From Anaerolineaceae bacterium UBA700 (GTDB lineage Bacteria; Chloroflexota; Anaerolineae; Anaerolineales; Anaerolineaceae): DNA of 6,511 nucleotides. The notes below the pieces were generated by a model, which had not been told where the DNA came from, did no database searches, and was given only the letters and a program-made list of their open reading frames with translations. A program made the translations under genes and the position numbers. The DNA lies in NCBI GenBank assembly GCA_002298885.1, contig DBMK01000001.1:1-6511 (forward strand), given 5' to 3'. The first letter of the stretch is position 1. Every line of letters starts with the position of its first letter. Of the stretch, positions 5,130 through 6,511 are shown one piece after another.

Positions 5130-5381
5130 ATACCGTCTTGAAAGTTAAGGGGCAGCAGCCAAGAAAGAGAGGTAATCCGGGTCAAAAGGCGCACCGTGTT
5201 TTAGGATGCCAAAATACGGCGGAGCAATTTTCGCATGTCGGCGGCCATGATTGCCATTTTCAGCAAGCCGCGTTGAGCCGGACGATCGCAAAAAGCTTGA
5301 ATAATGGGGGTGTGGCGACGGGCGACAATCAAAGAGTCTTTATCTACGCACGATTAGGTGCCCAGCAACCATTGGCTTGAC
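5130..5381 (-). mobile_element. Decayed 3' remnant of an IS110-family insertion sequence
   Basis: On the minus strand, the frame ending at TAA 5203-5201 reads DSLIVARRHTPIIQAF, later MAADMRKLLRRILAS. This matches the C-terminus of IS110-type transposases (consensus like 'LYMAAL.A.RHNP.I.AFY.RL...GK..K.A..A.MRKLL..L'). Upstream, in another frame, 5381-5343 reads VKPMVAGHLIVRR and then a stop, matching 'GGR..VRR' just before that motif, so at least one frameshift separates the halves. The N-terminal RuvC-like DEDD domain is absent. Beyond the stop, CTTAACTTTCAAGAC (about 5150-5136, minus strand) resembles the terminal non-coding end of IS110 elements. The edges are approximate. It cannot encode an active transposase. 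Confidence 0.75.
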
Positions 5382-5405
5382 ACGACCCATGCAGCCCATT
5401 ACAAT
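5377..5405 (+). promoter_or_regulatory. Near-consensus promoter at the IS remnant edge, driving the acetyltransferase gene
   Basis: TTGACA (5377-5382, 6 of 6) is separated by 17 bp from TACAAT (5400-5405, 5 of 6). The predicted transcript start is about 5411-5413, only a few nt before ATG 5416, and no Shine-Dalgarno site is present. The -35 overlaps the last recognisable IS110-derived bases, so the promoter may have been assembled at the insertion junction. Confidence 0.7.
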
Positions 5406-5415
5406 TCTTGCTACC

Positions 5416-6429
5416 ATGGAATTCCAACTGCATACATCGTTTCCGAGAGGACTGCAAGACGAGTGGAACGCCCTGCTCGAGCAGGCGATCACGCACGTGC
5501 CGTTTTTACGCTACGAATACCTCGAAACCTGGTGGCAGACCCGCGGCGGGGGAGAATGGCCCCAGGCCGAGCTGCAAATTGTCACCGCCAGCCGGGATGG
5601 CAGGCTGGTGGGGGTGGCGCCGCTGTTCTTCGCCGCCAACCGCCAGGGGCAGCCGGCCCTGCTGCTGCTGGGCAGCATCGAGGTCTCCGACTACCTGGAC
5701 CTGATCGTGCGCCCGGCCGACCTGGACGAGTTCGCCGCCGGGCTGCTGGTCTTCTTGCAAAGCAGCGCCCTGCCCGCCTGGAAGGCGCTGGATTTCTACA
5801 ACCTGTTCGAGACTTCGCCGGCGCTGGCCGCCCTGCAAAAGGCCGCCAAGGGCGCCGGTTGGGCTTTCCAGTGCGACATCCTGCTCCAGGCGCCTTTCAT
5901 CCAACTGCCCGGCGACTGGGAGACCTACCTGGCCGGGATCGACAAAAAGCAGCGCCACGAGATCCGGCGCAAGATCCGCCGGGCCGAGGAAGCCGGCGCC
6001 GAGATCGAGATGCGCTTTGCCGGAGACCCCGAACGTCTGGAGAGCGACATCCAGGGGTTCATGGACCTGATGGCCCAGGACCCCGAAAAGGCGGCCTTCC
6101 TTACGCCCTCCATGCGCGAGCACATGCGCCTGGTGATGCGCTGCGCCTCCCAAAGGTGCTGCCTGCAACTGGCCTTCCTGGAAGTGAACGGGCAGAAAGC
6201 GGCCGGCTATCTCAGCTTCGATTACCTGGGGCGCATCTGGGTCTATAATTCGGGCATCGACCAGCGTTTCGTGGAATATTCGCCGGGCTGGGTGCTGCTG
6301 GGATACCTGCTGAAGTGGGCCAACGAGAACGGCCGCCGCGAGTTCGATTTCATGCGCGGCAACGAGGATTACAAGTACCGCTTCGGCGCTACCGACCGCC
6401 ACGTGGTACGCGTCGTGATTACGAGATAA
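5416..6429 (+). CDS. GNAT-superfamily acetyltransferase, CelD/BcsL-like (FemAB-related fold)
   Basis: 337 residues from ATG 5416; cytoplasmic. The double-GNAT layout of this family is visible. The N-terminal half has WNALLEQAITHVPFLRYEYL (17-36) and a strand-rich GRLVGVAPLFFA (62-73). It also has the short motif SDYLDLIV (91-98), and DFYNLFETSPAL (126-137). A basic helix IDKKQRHEIRRKIRRAEEAG (175-194) follows, a usual mark of these enzymes. The C-terminal half has FLEVNGQKAAGYLSFDY (254-270), IWVYNSGID (274-282) and SPGWVLLGYLLKWANENG (289-306). It closes with the family signature FDFMRGNEDYKYRFG (310-324). Relatives transfer acyl or aminoacyl groups in polysaccharide or wall-precursor synthesis; the substrate here is unknown. 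Start choice: an in-frame TTG at 5377 and ATG at 5389 lie inside the promoter, so they would not be on the transcript; ATG 5416 is just after the predicted start. No cellulose or capsule genes are in the window. A palindromic repeat follows the stop. Confidence 0.88.
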   Translation: MEFQLHTSFPRGLQDEWNALLEQAITHVPFLRYEYLETWWQTRGGGEWPQAELQIVTASRDGRLVGVAPLFFAANRQGQPALLLLGSIEVSDYLDLIVRPADLDEFAAGLLVFLQSSALPAWKALDFYNLFETSPALAALQKAAKGAGWAFQCDILLQAPFIQLPGDWETYLAGIDKKQRHEIRRKIRRAEEAGAEIEMRFAGDPERLESDIQGFMDLMAQDPEKAAFLTPSMREHMRLVMRCASQRCCLQLAFLEVNGQKAAGYLSFDYLGRIWVYNSGIDQRFVEYSPGWVLLGYLLKWANENGRREFDFMRGNEDYKYRFGATDRHVVRVVITR

Positions 6430-6436
6430 AAACTTA

Positions 6437-6511
6437 TCCACGAATTACACGAATTTAAACGAATGGGCACGAATTTAATTAATAAAATAAAATTCGTGCC
6501 CATTCGTTTAA
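6437..6511. repeat. Inverted repeat downstream of the acetyltransferase gene, cut by the window end
   Basis: A perfect 22-bp inverted repeat, 6455-6476 with 6490-6511 (core AAACGAATGGGCACGAATTT), surrounds a 13-nt A/T spacer. It is preceded by TCCACGAATTACAC (6437-6450), the same 14 bases as 1091-1104 inside the palindrome at 1025-1230. The right arm touches the last base, so the outer part is not visible. A hairpin 25 bp past the stop could end transcription, but the tract after it is outside the window. Confidence 0.85.

Noticed and set aside
5138..5380. 80-codon plus-strand frame between the AT-rich gene and the acetyltransferase
   Set aside because: It is antisense to the IS110 transposase remnant, starts with TTG without a ribosome site, and has no protein-like features of its own.
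5506..6441. 311-codon minus-strand frame opposite the acetyltransferase gene
   Set aside because: Shadow of a GC-rich coding sequence; the plus strand carries the family signature motifs and the promoter.

Overview
The window looks like chromosomal DNA from a GC-rich bacterium, most likely Chloroflexota of the Anaerolineae type. The evidence is two secreted lipoproteins with Thr/Pro-rich linkers after the lipobox cysteine (one with LysM, one with LGFP-like repeats), a bacterial RIO1-type kinase, and dispersed palindromes of the 'TCCACGAATTACAC...' kind between genes. This placement is inference; no rRNA or tRNA marker is present.

Layout. (1) 53-1024 (+) encodes a LysM lipoprotein whose ATG sits 7 nt after a perfect TATAAT. 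(2) 1025-1230 is a roughly 206-bp nested palindrome filling the gap between two convergent genes. (3) 2672-1236 (-) encodes a lipoprotein with LGFP-like repeats. (4) 3772-2759 (-) encodes a RIO1-family kinase. (5) 3815-4130 (-) is a dense regulatory leader for the minus strand: a 21-bp palindrome, a strong sigma70-type promoter, a very strong ribosome binding site, a 27-codon small ORF, and two near-identical intrinsic terminators ahead of the kinase gene. (6) 4131-5381 is a patchy accessory stretch: a third copy of the repeat core, a 45-codon coding remnant, a clearly AT-richer unknown gene (4374-5078) and a decayed IS110-family transposase tail. (7) 5416-6429 (+) encodes a CelD/BcsL-like GNAT acetyltransferase driven by a near-consensus promoter at the edge of the IS remnant, probably as a leaderless mRNA. 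(8) 6437-6511 is another copy of the palindromic repeat, cut by the window end.

The most interesting element is the leader at 3883-4034. The end of the small ORF can pair either with its own Shine-Dalgarno/start region (10 bp with one bulge, plus AUG:CAU) or with the apical part of terminator 1 (13 bp with one G-U). This three-way competition resembles a translation-sensing attenuator and would place the RIO kinase under translational surveillance. The competing reading is that the small ORF is a self-contained short transcript ended by two terminators, with the kinase transcribed separately.

The genes do not form one pathway. The two lipoproteins and the acetyltransferase suggest cell-envelope and polysaccharide functions; the kinase and its leader are a separate regulatory unit; the middle is an insertion scar.
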